Positions 1 through 11,790 of a stretch of 64,000 nucleotides of DNA are shown here, piece after piece (position 1 is the first letter of the stretch; the number at the start of each line of letters is the position of its first letter). The stretch is taken from contig OX637288.1 of NCBI GenBank assembly GCA_951799445.1, forward strand, positions 34,265,288-34,329,287, read 5' to 3'. The DNA is from Pseudisothecium myosuroides (Eukaryota > Streptophyta > Bryopsida > Hypnales > Lembophyllaceae). The notes beneath the pieces were generated by a model that did not search any database, was not told where the DNA came from, and saw nothing but the letters and a program-made list of their open reading frames with translations. The position numbers and the translations under genes were made by a program.

Positions 1-212
1 TCCCGTGGAGCACTTGTCAATTCTTCCTCCAGAGTGGGTTTTAGAGTAGTTTAGGACTCAGGCAAATAATGTTCAACATTGGAATGTGACACTTAAAGGA
101 GGGGATGAAAGTGGAGGAGAATACTGTAAAGTGAAACCCCATCTTCCCTCAATTTTCTAACAGAGCAAGAAAACTCTAGCTCAACAAATGTCAACTGGAT
201 TCATGGAAATGA

Positions 213-2371
213 GTCTTCAATCTCAAAGGAATCGAGATAAGTTTTCACACATTGAGAATTGTTACCCATGGATGCCAGCTTTCTTCGCGGCAGCGCCATG
301 TGTCTTGCTCTAAGTTGGGTGCGTTGCGATTGAACCTGAAGCAGGAAGCGGACGCAAGCGCCCACAGGTTGTCCGAATCGCAACTGTGTCGTGAGGATCA
401 GTCCACGACTCAAGTCGCAGCGGAAGGAGACGAACCAGAAGCTCGTAGCACTAGCGAACGGTTACGTGGGCAAGAGATCGAAGCTGTTGCGCACTCAAAT
501 AGGACTTCGCTCCGATCGTCTTCGGAAGAAGGAGACGACGGCGACCCGGAAGTACTTAGATTCAGCTCCAAAAGGTCGCATGTCGAGGAGGCAACAAGCT
601 CTGCCGCCGCCACCGCCTCGCCACCAAAGAAGCGGCACTCTCAGAAAGTCACGGAGGATTTCCAAAAAATGGAAGCGGAGGGTCACGCACCCGTGCGGAA
701 GCCCCGTGTGTCCGTTCGCACGCGCTCTGATTCCACCACGGTGAGCTGCTCGGCAACGTTGCTGTATTTCTCAAAAGTCAAATGCCTGTGCAAAATATTG
801 CCTGTTGTCTGTTAAAACAGAATGTCGTTGAAAAAGCAACATCAAGAACAACAACATTACATTGGTTCAAACAATGTCATCCCAATGTTGTTCTCTTTAA
901 TGTTATTTCTGTAGGAAATCTGGCACTACTGGTATGTTTCCGGTCTAAGCTCTTGAAATCATTGGCCTTGAAGGATGTCAAAGCTGAAGTTTTTGAGCCA
1001 TTTTCACGGCGAAACCTAATTGTGCTCATTCGGTAATGATCGATAATTTGTGGTGTAGATGGGCGATGGCTGCCAGTGGCGAAAATACGGCCAAAAAATG
1101 GCGAAGGGAAATCCCTGCCCTAGGGCCTATTATCGCTGCACAGTGATTCATGGGTGTCCTGTTAGGAAGCAGGTATATCGCTCAAATTAAACCCTAAGAA
1201 TTGATGATTTCATTGGACATTCGTATATCTGGCACTTTCAATCTTGTCTCGTTGAAACAGGCAATAGCTTAAGCTCTGTACATTCGGTAGCCACTGTACT
1301 CGTGATAGAGTCATGTGAAAATGTTACAAATGATTTTTGAGATGTGGACGGGCTTAGAGCTTTGCATGTAGCTTTCGAGATCCAGGAACTGTAATGAAGT
1401 CCAAACAACAATGGTCTCTTTGTACATCTCAAAAAACCTTAAACACAAGGATTTTTGATCCCCTAAAAGAAAACGTTTAGACGGAAATGCAAGTTGCTGT
1501 GGCTACGGATGTCATACTAATTTAGGGTTTCGTTCGTCACACTGCGTAGGTTCAGCGATGCGCCGACGACACCTCGATCCTGATCACCACTTACGAGGGC
1601 TCGCACAACCACCCTCTCCCCGAAGCCGCCGTGGCCATGGCGTCGACCACCTCCGCCGCGGCCAGCATGCTTCTCTCGGGCTCCACCACCAGCAACGTCG
1701 CGCGCATGGCCGGCGTCCCAGAGCATTACTTGGACCGAGAGCCTCAATCCCTCGGCACCGACAATCCCTCCACCTTCGCGTCCTCCACCTCGTTTCCCAC
1801 CATCACCCTGGACTTCACTCGCGACCCCGTCACCCAGCTCAGCCTGCGCTTGGGATCGTCCCAACGTGAACCCGTCATGGCCACTCGGATGGCCATGGAT
1901 CTCCACACGTCTGGAGCTCGACCAAGGTCTAGCTCTTCCACACAAATGGCAATACCAACCCCAACCATGACTCAAGTCAGACAACAACAGGTTCCGCAGC
2001 AGGTCCCGCAGAAGGTGCAGCAGGAATTGGCGGCGAAGATGGCGTCGTTTCTGCGTCCTGGGGAGGACGGCGTCATGAAAGTGGGCTCCGTGAATGCGGC
2101 CATTACGAATGATCCCAAGTTCAGTGCGGCATTGGCAGCAGCTATCAACTCCATCATCAACTCCAAAGAGAATAAGAAGCATAAGGATGGGGATGCGCCG
2201 GTAGTGGCTTGTTGTAGTGAGTCCCGTAGCACTGGGACTATTGATTTGTATCCGGAGAGATCGTCGATACCACCGAGCTCGGAGAAAACAGACATGGTGC
2301 CGCTGAAATTGAACCTTGCCATGCCACGAATCGATCAACAAGGATCAAATAGAAGCGCATTTGACTCTTGA
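213..2371 (+). CDS. WRKY transcription factor, group IIb (5' part uncertain or outside window)
   Basis: Sequence-specific DNA-binding factor for W-box promoters, acting in the nucleus. Three exons are read: an open frame from about 213 to 740, then 1059-1172, then 1550-2371 (stop TGA). Exon 2 carries the WRKYGQK heptapeptide and the first zinc-finger cysteines (C-P-R-A-Y-Y-R-C); exon 3 opens with VQRC and completes the finger with HNH. The phase-0 intron between RKQ and VQR is the V-type intron typical of groups IIa and IIb. Downstream, [17 protein letters not shown], a TITLDFT block and an [17 protein letters not shown] block match group IIb (relatives of AtWRKY6/31/42). A short basic PKKRH stretch before the domain could be a nuclear signal. 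The leucine zipper normal for IIb is not visible, so the first exon(s) probably lie before the window or at about 139-237. No start codon is assigned with confidence. Confidence 0.93.
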
Positions 2372-3895
2372 AATTCTGGTTGAACTCGTACTCGATCAGG
2401 GGTGTCAAACTTGCGATTTGGTGTAAAATTAGGTGACAATTTAATTGAACTCGGTTTCTTATTAAAAGTGCTAGGGCCCTTATAGAGATTAATGGCCTTC
2501 TTCTAGGGGTCAAGTCCGATTGAAAGCTGGTAGTAAATAAGGGTACTAGCGAAATGTGGAAACTGTGGAACCAAAATGCATAGTAGCCTGTGGGAAAAGA
2601 CCGTGAAAGATGGGTGGTAAACAGAATGTTATTGAGCTGTTACTGATCATTCACAACATTCAACAGCATATACAAAGAGGAGAGAAATAGGTATTGTTTC
2701 TTCTTCAATTACCTCCGTGTCCAGGCTTGGAGCATAGAAACCTTGAGAAAGCCAAGCGGTCCTTGTTGAAAAAGAAGAACCAGACAAGCTTACACACATG
2801 CATATATGTACCCGAGTACACCATGTAACTTAAACTAAACTTTACTTCACCAAGCGCATTTAACAGCTGTGACTTACATCATGAACAATAACTCCTCAAA
2901 ACAGCACCAGCTACAAACCCAAGGCAGGTCCTTAGAGTCTGGAAGCCGATACGTCACATTTATCCAACTAATGAAAGATTTAGCTACACTCTGTATCTTG
3001 ATCATTGCGCTTCGGCGTTCAACTATAATGATATACTCAGGATGAATGATTCAGTCGCAGTAAATTCCATCTACCAATAAGTAGTGATTGCTATGAGGAT
3101 CCAAGTGGTACTTCTTGATCTTTGGCAAAATTTCAAAATAGGACCTGGCCTTTTTCTAGTCGCCTGTTAATGGCCTTACGCTTCTCCTAGTTTAGAACTC
3201 TATGCACTTGAATGTCACTGTTCTGGGGCAATGAAACCTACCATAGAGCAAATTTAACTACCGAGGCACCACACAAGTAGAAAGGAGCACCAAGGGCTGC
3301 AGGGTAAGGCATGGTTCCACAAATAAGTTAATGCCCATTCAACCATGCTGTTGCAATGTAGCTTGGTACTGCAGAACCTGCTTTCTACTAGTGCTAAGAG
3401 ATAATGAAATATTTCAGTTCAATTCAACATGATGCCATCATGCAAGTAGGTGAAGTGAAAAACAAATTTCTTGTTGAGAAAATAATCATTTTTAGTGTCA
3501 AACTGGCACTATTCATTCGGTTCCGAGCATATATTCACCGTGGAGTCCATCCCAGAACCACTAAATGATGTCTGAATTCTTTGTATTGTTGTGACCACAT
3601 AATTCTTGATAACTACATTCACATCTGCACTGGTTTCCCAGATTGTACCATGTCAACAAGAAATATGTCCTGAACCAGCTTTCTTCTGTAACCCGCGATT
3701 TACAGTTATCCTTGAATTGTGTCAAAGACTGAAGGGGTGCTGACCTTGTGTGAAGAATGGTAGTGGTCGGTTGTCCAACAAATTGGTGACGTTGGTTGAA
3801 TCTGCATGTGCTAGAAATTCTATTTTTAGTCATATTGATCTTCCAGTTGGTCATAACTAAGGTTGAAAACCCTATGAGTTAAAGAACAACTCTAG
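2372..3895. other. Intergenic, convergent 3' ends
   Basis: Lies between the WRKY stop and the end of the phytocyanin gene on the opposite strand, so it should hold both 3' UTRs. No further coding segment, RNA gene or clear repeat was recognised; short open frames here lack conserved motifs. Confidence 0.5.
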
Positions 3896-5982
3896 CTACT
3901 GGGTGAAATAGGGCGAGTAATACATAAGAAATAGCGTAATAATCATTCCAAAGATCAAGTTTGGTTGTTGTGGGGCATTTGATGGTGAAGACGTTGGAGG
4001 TGTGATTGAGGTGGCAGTGGTGGTGCCCTGCTCACACAGTAAGCTAGTATTAGTGCAACGCATGAGCAGAGATCTCTACTTAACCAATTCATATTAACCC
4101 TCGCAAGAGAAGGCTTCTACAAGAAGTATAAAAACTATAGAGGCCTCATAAGATTCTATACTAACCTGTGACAAGGCAATGATTCGAAAAGAAAAGTTGA
4201 GTTATAACTTATAAGTCATAACCGCTTATTTCTTTTCAATTTCTATTATAATGGTGTTCAATTTTTCAAGATTTACTTTCTTCAAGGCGGTTTAATTCTC
4301 ATTGAAGTAATGTTAGGTGAACTTGAGCCTGGTCCGACTACCTAGTGCATTGTGGTCATGGGCCTGAAGAAGAGTGGCACCAAGCTCTGATATCAGCAAC
4401 TGGAGGTGTCAGCAGATTGAAGCAAACTCACAAGAGGTGTAACTGTCAGTTGCGGTTGAAGTACTTACAAAAGGTGTGATCTTCACTTTCTGGCCACCTT
4501 CACAATGTCCAGGAACTGTGCACGTGAAGAAAAGAATGCCGTCGGTTTGCTTGATAGTGTACTGTGTTCAAAACAGACCATTCCACCAATCGAAATATCA
4601 GAACTTAAAATCAGAACCAATATAAGGTCACTAACATTTGCTGGGTCTGTTTACAACTTTGACAGTGTACGTTGAATGAGCAGTGGAGGGCGTTCAGCTG
4701 CATCCTGATCTGAAACGGTCGACAATTGGGACGGGAATTGGAATCACTGCACTGAATAATCCCATTACTGCGTGACACTAATTTATCAAATTCACCCTAT
4801 TTTAATGCAAGCTGGAATATTAGTGCAGACTGGAGTATAATTGTATTGCACTAATTTTCAAAAACTAGAATTTTGTTGTACGTGATCCTCACTAATACAA
4901 TATGTATCAGCGTTAGTAGTGAATTAGTGATCTAAGATATACTTACAGTTTGAAGATCTGCATCCGACATAGCTTCTGCTGAGCCGAGACTGAAGTCACA
5001 ATTCGTATACGCTTCCAGGGTCTTGGCGAGGAAGACGGTATGTTGTCCTCTTTCGTAGTCAAAAACTGAACCCCAAGGAATAAAACAATTGTTAAATGAG
5101 GACAAATAGGAACTTCAGTCAGCAGTGAGAAATGATCTTGGGCGACAGTGCTCAAGATAAAGAATTCTTGCCTACGAAAGACCAGACCAGAGTGAATAAA
5201 GACTTTTTTGGTTGGTTTTGCCACCAAAGTCGCATGGACCTGGATTGCGCTACTTTGACATAAAAATGTGCAATGTGAGGATAAGTGGAAATTAAGACCA
5301 GTGCGAAAAGTTCATGGACGACAACACTCTCGCACTAACACGAGCGTGAACAAAAGTCTATTGTAATAGTTCAGCTACTGTGGGAGATCAGTTGAGCCAC
5401 ATGAACCTAGATAGTAAACGCTATTGATTGAAATAGTTTTATTGGTTGAATCACAAGGACCAAGATAGTGAGAGCTAGATTAGAAGCCTCCTCTTGTTTT
5501 AGACTCTACGACCATGGACAATCATCCAACTCAACTCATACTGTACATAACTTGCACACCATTTGAATCATTCTACTCTCACCTAGCAAACAAACCTTCT
5601 GGCAAGAAATACGTGCACATGGCAATGAACATTCTGAACATTCTTGTATTCGCTACAATCCTTGTCTATGCAAAATGCCTAGCACGACTACAACTGAACA
5701 GAAAGCTCACGATTAGGACATGAAAATAGCGAATACAGCAGAAGTTAAGTGACCTAGAGTGTCGCCCACAGTGACGTTCACAGATTCAGCCCATTGTTGG
5801 TAAGCGGCCTCCAGAACTGCAGGCCTCAACAGCCCGTTCACTGTGTTGGTCCAAGAGGTATTACTGTTGCCATTCGTAAAGCCCACTCCCACAGTGTAAT
5901 TTGCGCAATGACCCATCTCTGTGCAGGCTGCCAGTATCAGAAGCACCCGGACCAGGGCGGGAACTCTTGATCTCGCATTCAT
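3896..5982 (-). CDS. Phytocyanin, stellacyanin type, probably GPI-anchored
   Basis: Small blue-copper protein of the cell surface or apoplast, family function electron transfer or wall chemistry. Four exons on the minus strand: 5982-5754, 5065-4947, 4561-4469, 4027-3896, all with GT/AG ends and matching phases (1, 0, 0), giving about 190 residues. The N-terminus has a hydrophobic signal peptide ending near GHCA, followed by NYTVG, the usual start of a mature phytocyanin. Copper ligands can be read as His85 (GQHTV), Cys130 (FTC), His135 and Gln140 (PGHCEGGQK); Gln as the axial ligand points to stellacyanin rather than uclacyanin or plantacyanin. Cys99 and Cys136 would form the family disulfide. 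Exon 4 gives a Thr/Ser/Pro-rich linker and a hydrophobic C-terminal tail, as in GPI-anchored members. It contains several N-x-S/T sites. No single long frame reveals this gene because of its introns. Confidence 0.9.
4770..4915. repeat. Dispersed AT-rich repeat, relative at 42265-42400
   Basis: Located in intron 2 of the phytocyanin gene. The stretch with ACTAATTTATCAAA, TTAGTGCA and TGCACTAATTT recurs in similar order at about 42265-42400. Fragments such as AATTAGTGCA and GGTGTCACTA also occur in the last intron of the polyketide synthase gene near 31300. Probably a degraded MITE family; ends not defined. Confidence 0.4.
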
Positions 5983-8134
5983 TCTCAGAAAGTAGGAATC
6001 AATGTACGCGGGTGCTCGATCAAGCTCTTCAATCTATACACATTAAGTAAACATACATATCAGCAGGTATTTCCGTATTGTCACAATGTGTACTTCAGGG
6101 ACCCTGATGAACCACAAGCACGTCAGAGTGAAACACCTCAGAGCAAAACACCTCACAGAAGAATAAGCTTTAATTGAACGGTGAGTCCTGCTTGGGGCTG
6201 GGTCTCTGACATCAAAAATTTACAAGAATAGAGTTTCGGAGGGGTTGATCTAACTGACCATTCATTGTCTGGGTTTCCACATAAACTAGTGTCCTCTACA
6301 CTACCACTCTCCCAGTCTACAACGACGTTTTCCTTGATAATGCGGTCAGTGGATTACCAGAGGAAGCATCAAGAGTTGCATAGTCTTGATCAAGCTGCAC
6401 TGCCAGCTGCATAATTTTGATACAACGAGCTTATTTTGGTCCTCCAACAGACACAATCGTCTGAGTTCGTAAGTTTAACCCCAACAAAACAATCATTCCC
6501 CTGCCGACGCTTACATGCGAGATATGGCCAGGGCTCCGTATCAAAGTTTCCAGCAATTCAATTCGATCAAGAGCTTGAAACAGACACACGAACTGAGCTG
6601 AATGTGAACTTTCGCACTAGACTGAAACCTGGACAAGATGGACAAGAAACACAACTTGGTGCCTGGAGCCCAAATTGTGTTAAGGTTTTGTGAACAAGCA
6701 TGATGTGTCGCACATTAAAATGAAGTTACTTCACCCGAAATTACCGCAAGGTGTGAGATCGAGAAGATTCTCAGTCTAATTTTGAAGGAAACAGAAATAG
6801 TACCTGTCCGAAAGGCACCTTTCCTAGACCGAGGATCTCATCAGTCCATCGATCGGCGTTTTCAAGCGCAGCCGGACGTACACAAGGAGAACAGGACCGC
6901 TCAGTGAGCATCATTCAACACACTGAGCATCTTCCAGTATTCAAATTTGAACGTCTTTTGCAAAGTGCTTCCTTACTTAGTCTCCCGCTTGGTCTTGCAT
7001 CGGGATCCACGCACAGACCTTCAAATTCAGTCTGAAATCGGTAACTAAAGATGCTGGCATCAAATGATTTGCATTAATGGTGCAGAAAAATTGGAAGTTT
7101 TGCACCTAGGAATTTGGATTCAGTGTGACCAGTACAGGGAAGCCTTCACATGGGGAGTGTTCAGAGTTTACCGCAGTGCTCTTGAAATTAAACGAAATTA
7201 AACGGAGTTTACACCCTAGTTAGCGCGTGATAATATTTCAATTGAGATGGTAAATCCCGTTTCATTTCCTCAACGGTAAACTCTTGTGCCTCTCGTGCAA
7301 TTGAGATTGAACTTATTCCAACAAATCTCGTACAATTCATTAAAATGGCGGATTCCCGTGAAATCAGCACTGTTTCATTGGCTTACTGAAACTTGAAATC
7401 TATATCCCTCCTATTTCTGAGCTCAGCGTAAGAGTATAATTGACGCTCTGAGCACACCATTCTAACGAAATTATGTGACATACAAGTGATACAACATCTA
7501 TTGATGTTCATGTACGGTACCAGTTTGCCTGAATTAATCTGGACCCGGGCTTCCGGGAGCCATTGGCTGCTGGTGGAGCTCGATCCGAACATGCAGGAAG
7601 CTCCATGTCGCAACAATTTGCAACGTTCCTATTTATGGTACAGTACAGTACATTGCATCTCCAAGATCTCGATGTGCCGAGATGACTACTAAAATTTTTT
7701 CTGGGCGGGGGAAGTAGATGGAAAGCAGATTCCAAAGTTCAGCAAAATGTTCACAATTTCTTAGATGAAACGTAAGAGAACTGCCTCACGATGAGACATG
7801 TCAGGCCACTTCCAAAATGCATCCTCAATGTAAACTATCACCTAATGTAGCTAAATGGATGAATTATTTTTTAATGTATAGTCTTCGTCGCTGCGCAGTT
7901 TGAGTTACCACTTCATATGTTTCATTAAAATCTGAAATTGAAAAGGTAACATCCACTTCTAAGCAACTTTGGCTCCATTTGTTCATTACTTCAAAAGTTA
8001 TGGCACAAGAGACATTGGGCTCACTACATAGAATGTCAAAATGCAATGAATAGTGTAAGTGTTTTATGTTTTGAGTCATTCGGCCACTATATTCATGTTT
8101 TTAACAGAGGGGATGTTGTAGCAATTGATTGCAG
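5983..8134. other. Intergenic, no recognised gene
   Basis: Upstream region of the phytocyanin gene and AT-rich DNA beyond it. Short open frames at 6436-6693 (+) and 7383-7735 (-) have no recognisable family motif, signal or splice structure and are not called. Confidence 0.4.
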
Positions 8135-8150
8135 TTAACCCTTAAAGGAC
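8135..8150. repeat. Solo terminus of a TTAA-bounded element
   Basis: TTAACCCTTAAAGGAC matches the terminal inverted repeat of the TTAA-bounded elements described at 43398 and elsewhere. No opposite end was found nearby, so this is a relic or a fragment. Confidence 0.35.
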
Positions 8151-9129
8151 ATTTGAGGTCCTAGGAACTTAGGAAGGCTGTCCAAACTTGGATTTCATAA
8201 TCTTTCTTAAATGGGCATCAAATAGCTTGTTCAAATGACCAATTAGTAATGAGCTTTTGCCCTCCGTAAGGCCATCGGCAACCTCAAAGCCACTATTCAA
8301 AAAAATTATCAAAATTTTCAAAGAAAAAACTACAAGTTTAAATTTGTGATTCAAAATCCTAAGACTTAGATTGATAGATGCATTGTGTCAAAACAGAGAG
8401 AATGATACCAAGGAAGTTCACATGTAGTTATATGTTGGAAGAGCTTTTTTTTAAGATTCTTTAAAAATCTAGCCCCTCAAACTCAGTTTGTCGTTTAAGG
8501 CTTAATGTGGATTTCAATCTATTGTAACTTGTCTAAGGATTGTTGTTGACTACATAACATTGTTAATTGTTTAGTTTCCCTCTTCTCCTAAGTCCTAGGG
8601 AGGGATAATGAAAGGTCTTGGGATACCTATATGGACCTTGAAGTACACTCCTTTTATTAGAAGTTGCATGGTTCAAGAATGCACCTATTGATCCCCAAAT
8701 CATATCATTTTTGACAAATTAAATACCTTGAGGATAGGTCTCATCATTTCAAGGTTAACGGGTTATTGTATGTTGATTAAAAAGAATCAAAATTATTTAT
8801 TGGCAATACAACTTCCATAATGACATCATAACTGGTTGTTGACTTTTCAACTTTAACGTGGCACCGCCCCATTTGCAACCCGTCACCATTGCCATTACAA
8901 GTTGCAACTCATAACCTTCTTTCCTTTCAACTTGCTTCCTACACTCTTGAATCATGAAGATCAAAAGTTGAGATTGAAAAATGAACAATTGATCAATTAT
9001 ATATTAGATAACCAATGAGCCGCTAGCTGATATGTTTCACCTTGCAAACATTCCCAACTGGATGCTGGTACAGTAGGTATGCAGTTGATGTTTGAATCAT
9101 CATTTGTTTCTGGCAACTTCTCTTCAAAG

Positions 9130-9259
9130 TGGGCAGTCCTGAGACCGAGCATTCTGAAGAGTGCACAACGAGTGTGCACAACGAGTGCCTGCAACGCTTG
9201 AGCGCAGTAGCGCATACCGCAGGCAATGGAGTACTCCCTTCAAATCAGCCACCTTTTAA
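9130..9259 (+). other. Possible orphan exon, unknown product
   Basis: A GC-richer open stretch in AT-rich surroundings, preceded by CTTCAAAG and followed by AAG/GTGAGC, which fit acceptor and donor sites. The frame reads through HNECLQRL and ends FK at the donor. It contains a 13-bp direct duplication (GTGCACAACGAGT). No partner exon or family was recognised, so it may be a gene fragment. Confidence 0.25.
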
Positions 9260-9270
9260 GGTGAGCACCC

Positions 9271-9440
9271 CCAAACCGCCTCTGCACCTAGTTACTATTA
9301 TTAGACTGCTCAAATTTCATATTTTCTTGTTGGCAAGTGAAAGGAGGCTCCAACGCACCAAAGAATGCGACATTTGGATACCGTACGCAAATGTTATGAA
9401 GGGTCAAAAATTCTTTTGGTAGATGTTCTAAAATTGATTT
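9271..9440. repeat. Single unit of the repeat that is tandem at 58195-58990
   Basis: Contains TACTATTATTAGACT, CACCAAAGAA, GACATTTGGATACCGTA, GAAGGGTCAAA and TGGTAGATGTTCTAAAAT in the same order as the start of the array at about 58195-58390. Here the last block is present only once. Confidence 0.65.
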
Positions 9441-11790
9441 TTGTAATGCATAGAGAGTGATGATCATGAATGTTTTAGGTAGGGTGGGATTTTGGATGTA
9501 CCCACCTTATATTTGGAAGAATTGGAATGTTTGATGAGGGATCTACCAAAATAAAAACTAATAGGAAGGCAAAAACCAATAAAGATAGGGGTTGCTTTGA
9601 TGATTTACGATGGGGAAAGAATTGCATAACATTATTCACCAGTGTTGGGGTCCCTTTTGCATTCCATGCAATTTAGAACCACCCCATTGGCTTTTCATCT
9701 CTACACAAATCTTGAAAGTCATCCATAGGTCATTTTTTCGACTTTGTAGCTAAGGATTAGACATTTCAAATTTTGAACAATGGATGAATGCAAACATATA
9801 TAGAGCTCATATCGTTTTGTTTTTTCATCAATGTGAATGTTTGTGAATTTTTGTTTTTAATTCTCTTACATTTACATGAAATAGATTCTCGTAATCTTTT
9901 CTTTGCAAATATCCTATAATTCAAGGGCTATACCTTGCAAGTATGTTTGGCATCAAAAAGTAATTCTATAGCATGCAAGTATGTTTGACATCAAAAAGTA
10001 ATTTATCTAATTCAAAAAATGCCCTTGTCAAAAAGACTTCATTAAATAAGTATAACAAAATTTTTAAAAAATCATCATAATTTGAAGTTAGCATTTTGAA
10101 CTTAGAAAAAAGAAATATTGTAAATATTATACATTATTACAAATGAATGTACAAGAAAAGGAACGTAAAAAAATTTATTTCAAATTTTATTGGAAAAAAT
10201 TGGTTAGTGTAGTAGTAGATCTAACGACATGGATGTTATCTTTGGGTCATAGTTTTATACCATTTGTTTAATAATCATCATTAAAATTTATTTTGAATTG
10301 TATTTTATAATACATCTTCATTTTGTTACAAGTTGGCAATATAGAAATTAGTAGGTAAGAACCCATCAGTTTTAAGGATATTTTGAGGCTAGGTAAGAAC
10401 CCATGAGTTTTAAAAGTATTTTAATGCCACTTCAACTTGTATCAATATTTTGGATTGATACCATCCAGGAAAGGCATAGAAAACATAATTAATGGTTGAA
10501 ATGCCACTTATTCATGTTTTGAGGCTGCTTCAACTTGTAACAATATTTTGGATTGATACCATCCAAGAAAGGGCTAGAGAACATAATTGTTGGTTGAAAT
10601 GCCACTTATTCATGTTTTGAGCAGGGATCAATATTAGCATATATTATACAAGTGTTCAACATTTATTTATTTAATTTTATTAGAGCATTGTCACCAAGCC
10701 TTGCCAACGGCCTCGGCAACACTACTCCAAGTTTGCTACACTTATTCACAGAAAAATAGCTCCACACCAATACCCCTTCACAATACAAGTTGAGCCATTC
10801 CTCCCGTCATTCCCACATTTATTCAACAAAGGAGGGCCTTTATAGTGGGCATTTTTATACTCACACTAACTTGGTCAACTTTGACTATGGCCTTAATGGA
10901 AGACGTAGAAGCTAGTGAGAGGCGTGAGAAGGAGAACTTTAGCAAGGACTTTAAAGGGTGGTTGGTACAGAGCATCAAGACTTTAATGCACCACCACATT
11001 TCACAAGGCAATAAGTGCCTTACCACTTCTTGATGTTGTAGTCAAATGGAGTGCAAATGGTGGCAGTGCTCTTAGTACTATTAATGGTTTCCAAATCTAC
11101 AATTTTATTCCTTGATTTATGAAATGTATATTTGCACTTGATGTAACAATGTTAGGGGTGGTGTTAGCAATGGTATATCCAATCCATAGATGTACCGAAA
11201 TTCATTCCGATGGCCCTTGCATACACGAGACTTAACACCAATTGTGAACACACAATAATATGATTAGGCTAAATGAATATGAACATTGATCTTTGAATGA
11301 AAATGGGCTTGTCTACAATAAGACTATAGAGACCTACAACCTCCCATTTACAATTGCATAAGAAATTCATACTTTGTGATAAAATTTTGGCCTCAAAAAT
11401 TGGCTCTTTTTTCCAAATATCTCACCACGGCACTATAATCTCCAATAATGAACTTGACGAAACAGAATATAGATTAGAGAAGTCAGAGACTAAAACTCAT
11501 CAAAGGAATGAAATGTCTAATTTTCGAGTTAGCAGGGTCGTTATGTTGTTTGCCAGGACTATGCGGCTTCCGCGACCTATTTCATAAACTGCTGCATTTC
11601 TAACAGTTGTAGTAAGCTGATGGAGTGAAGGCTCTACCGAATTAAAACCGCTTTCTACAGTATAAGGGCTTCATGAACGTAACTATTCAATTTTAATTTC
11701 TCGACAACCACCCGCAACCACTGCTACTCGAGAAAATTGTGAATTGGCCACAGTGCACTTAAGCTTCGAGCCCATTCTTGCATTGGAGTT
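9441..11790. other. AT-rich intergenic DNA with a two-copy tandem duplication
   Basis: No gene recognised. At about 10430-10622 a unit of roughly 98 bp (CTTCAACTTGTA, ATTTTGGATTGATACCATCC, GAAATGCCACTTATTCATG) is present twice in tandem. A shorter duplication (GCAAGTATGTTTG-CATCAAAAAGTAAT) is at about 9937-10000. The 3' flank of the AlaX-like gene occupies the last few hundred bases. Confidence 0.5.

Noticed and set aside
1517..2341. Minus-strand frame of 274 codons
   Set aside because: Antisense of the last WRKY exon; no family motif.
5514..5723. Plus-strand frame of 69 codons
   Set aside because: Overlaps the upstream intron of the phytocyanin gene and has no conserved feature.
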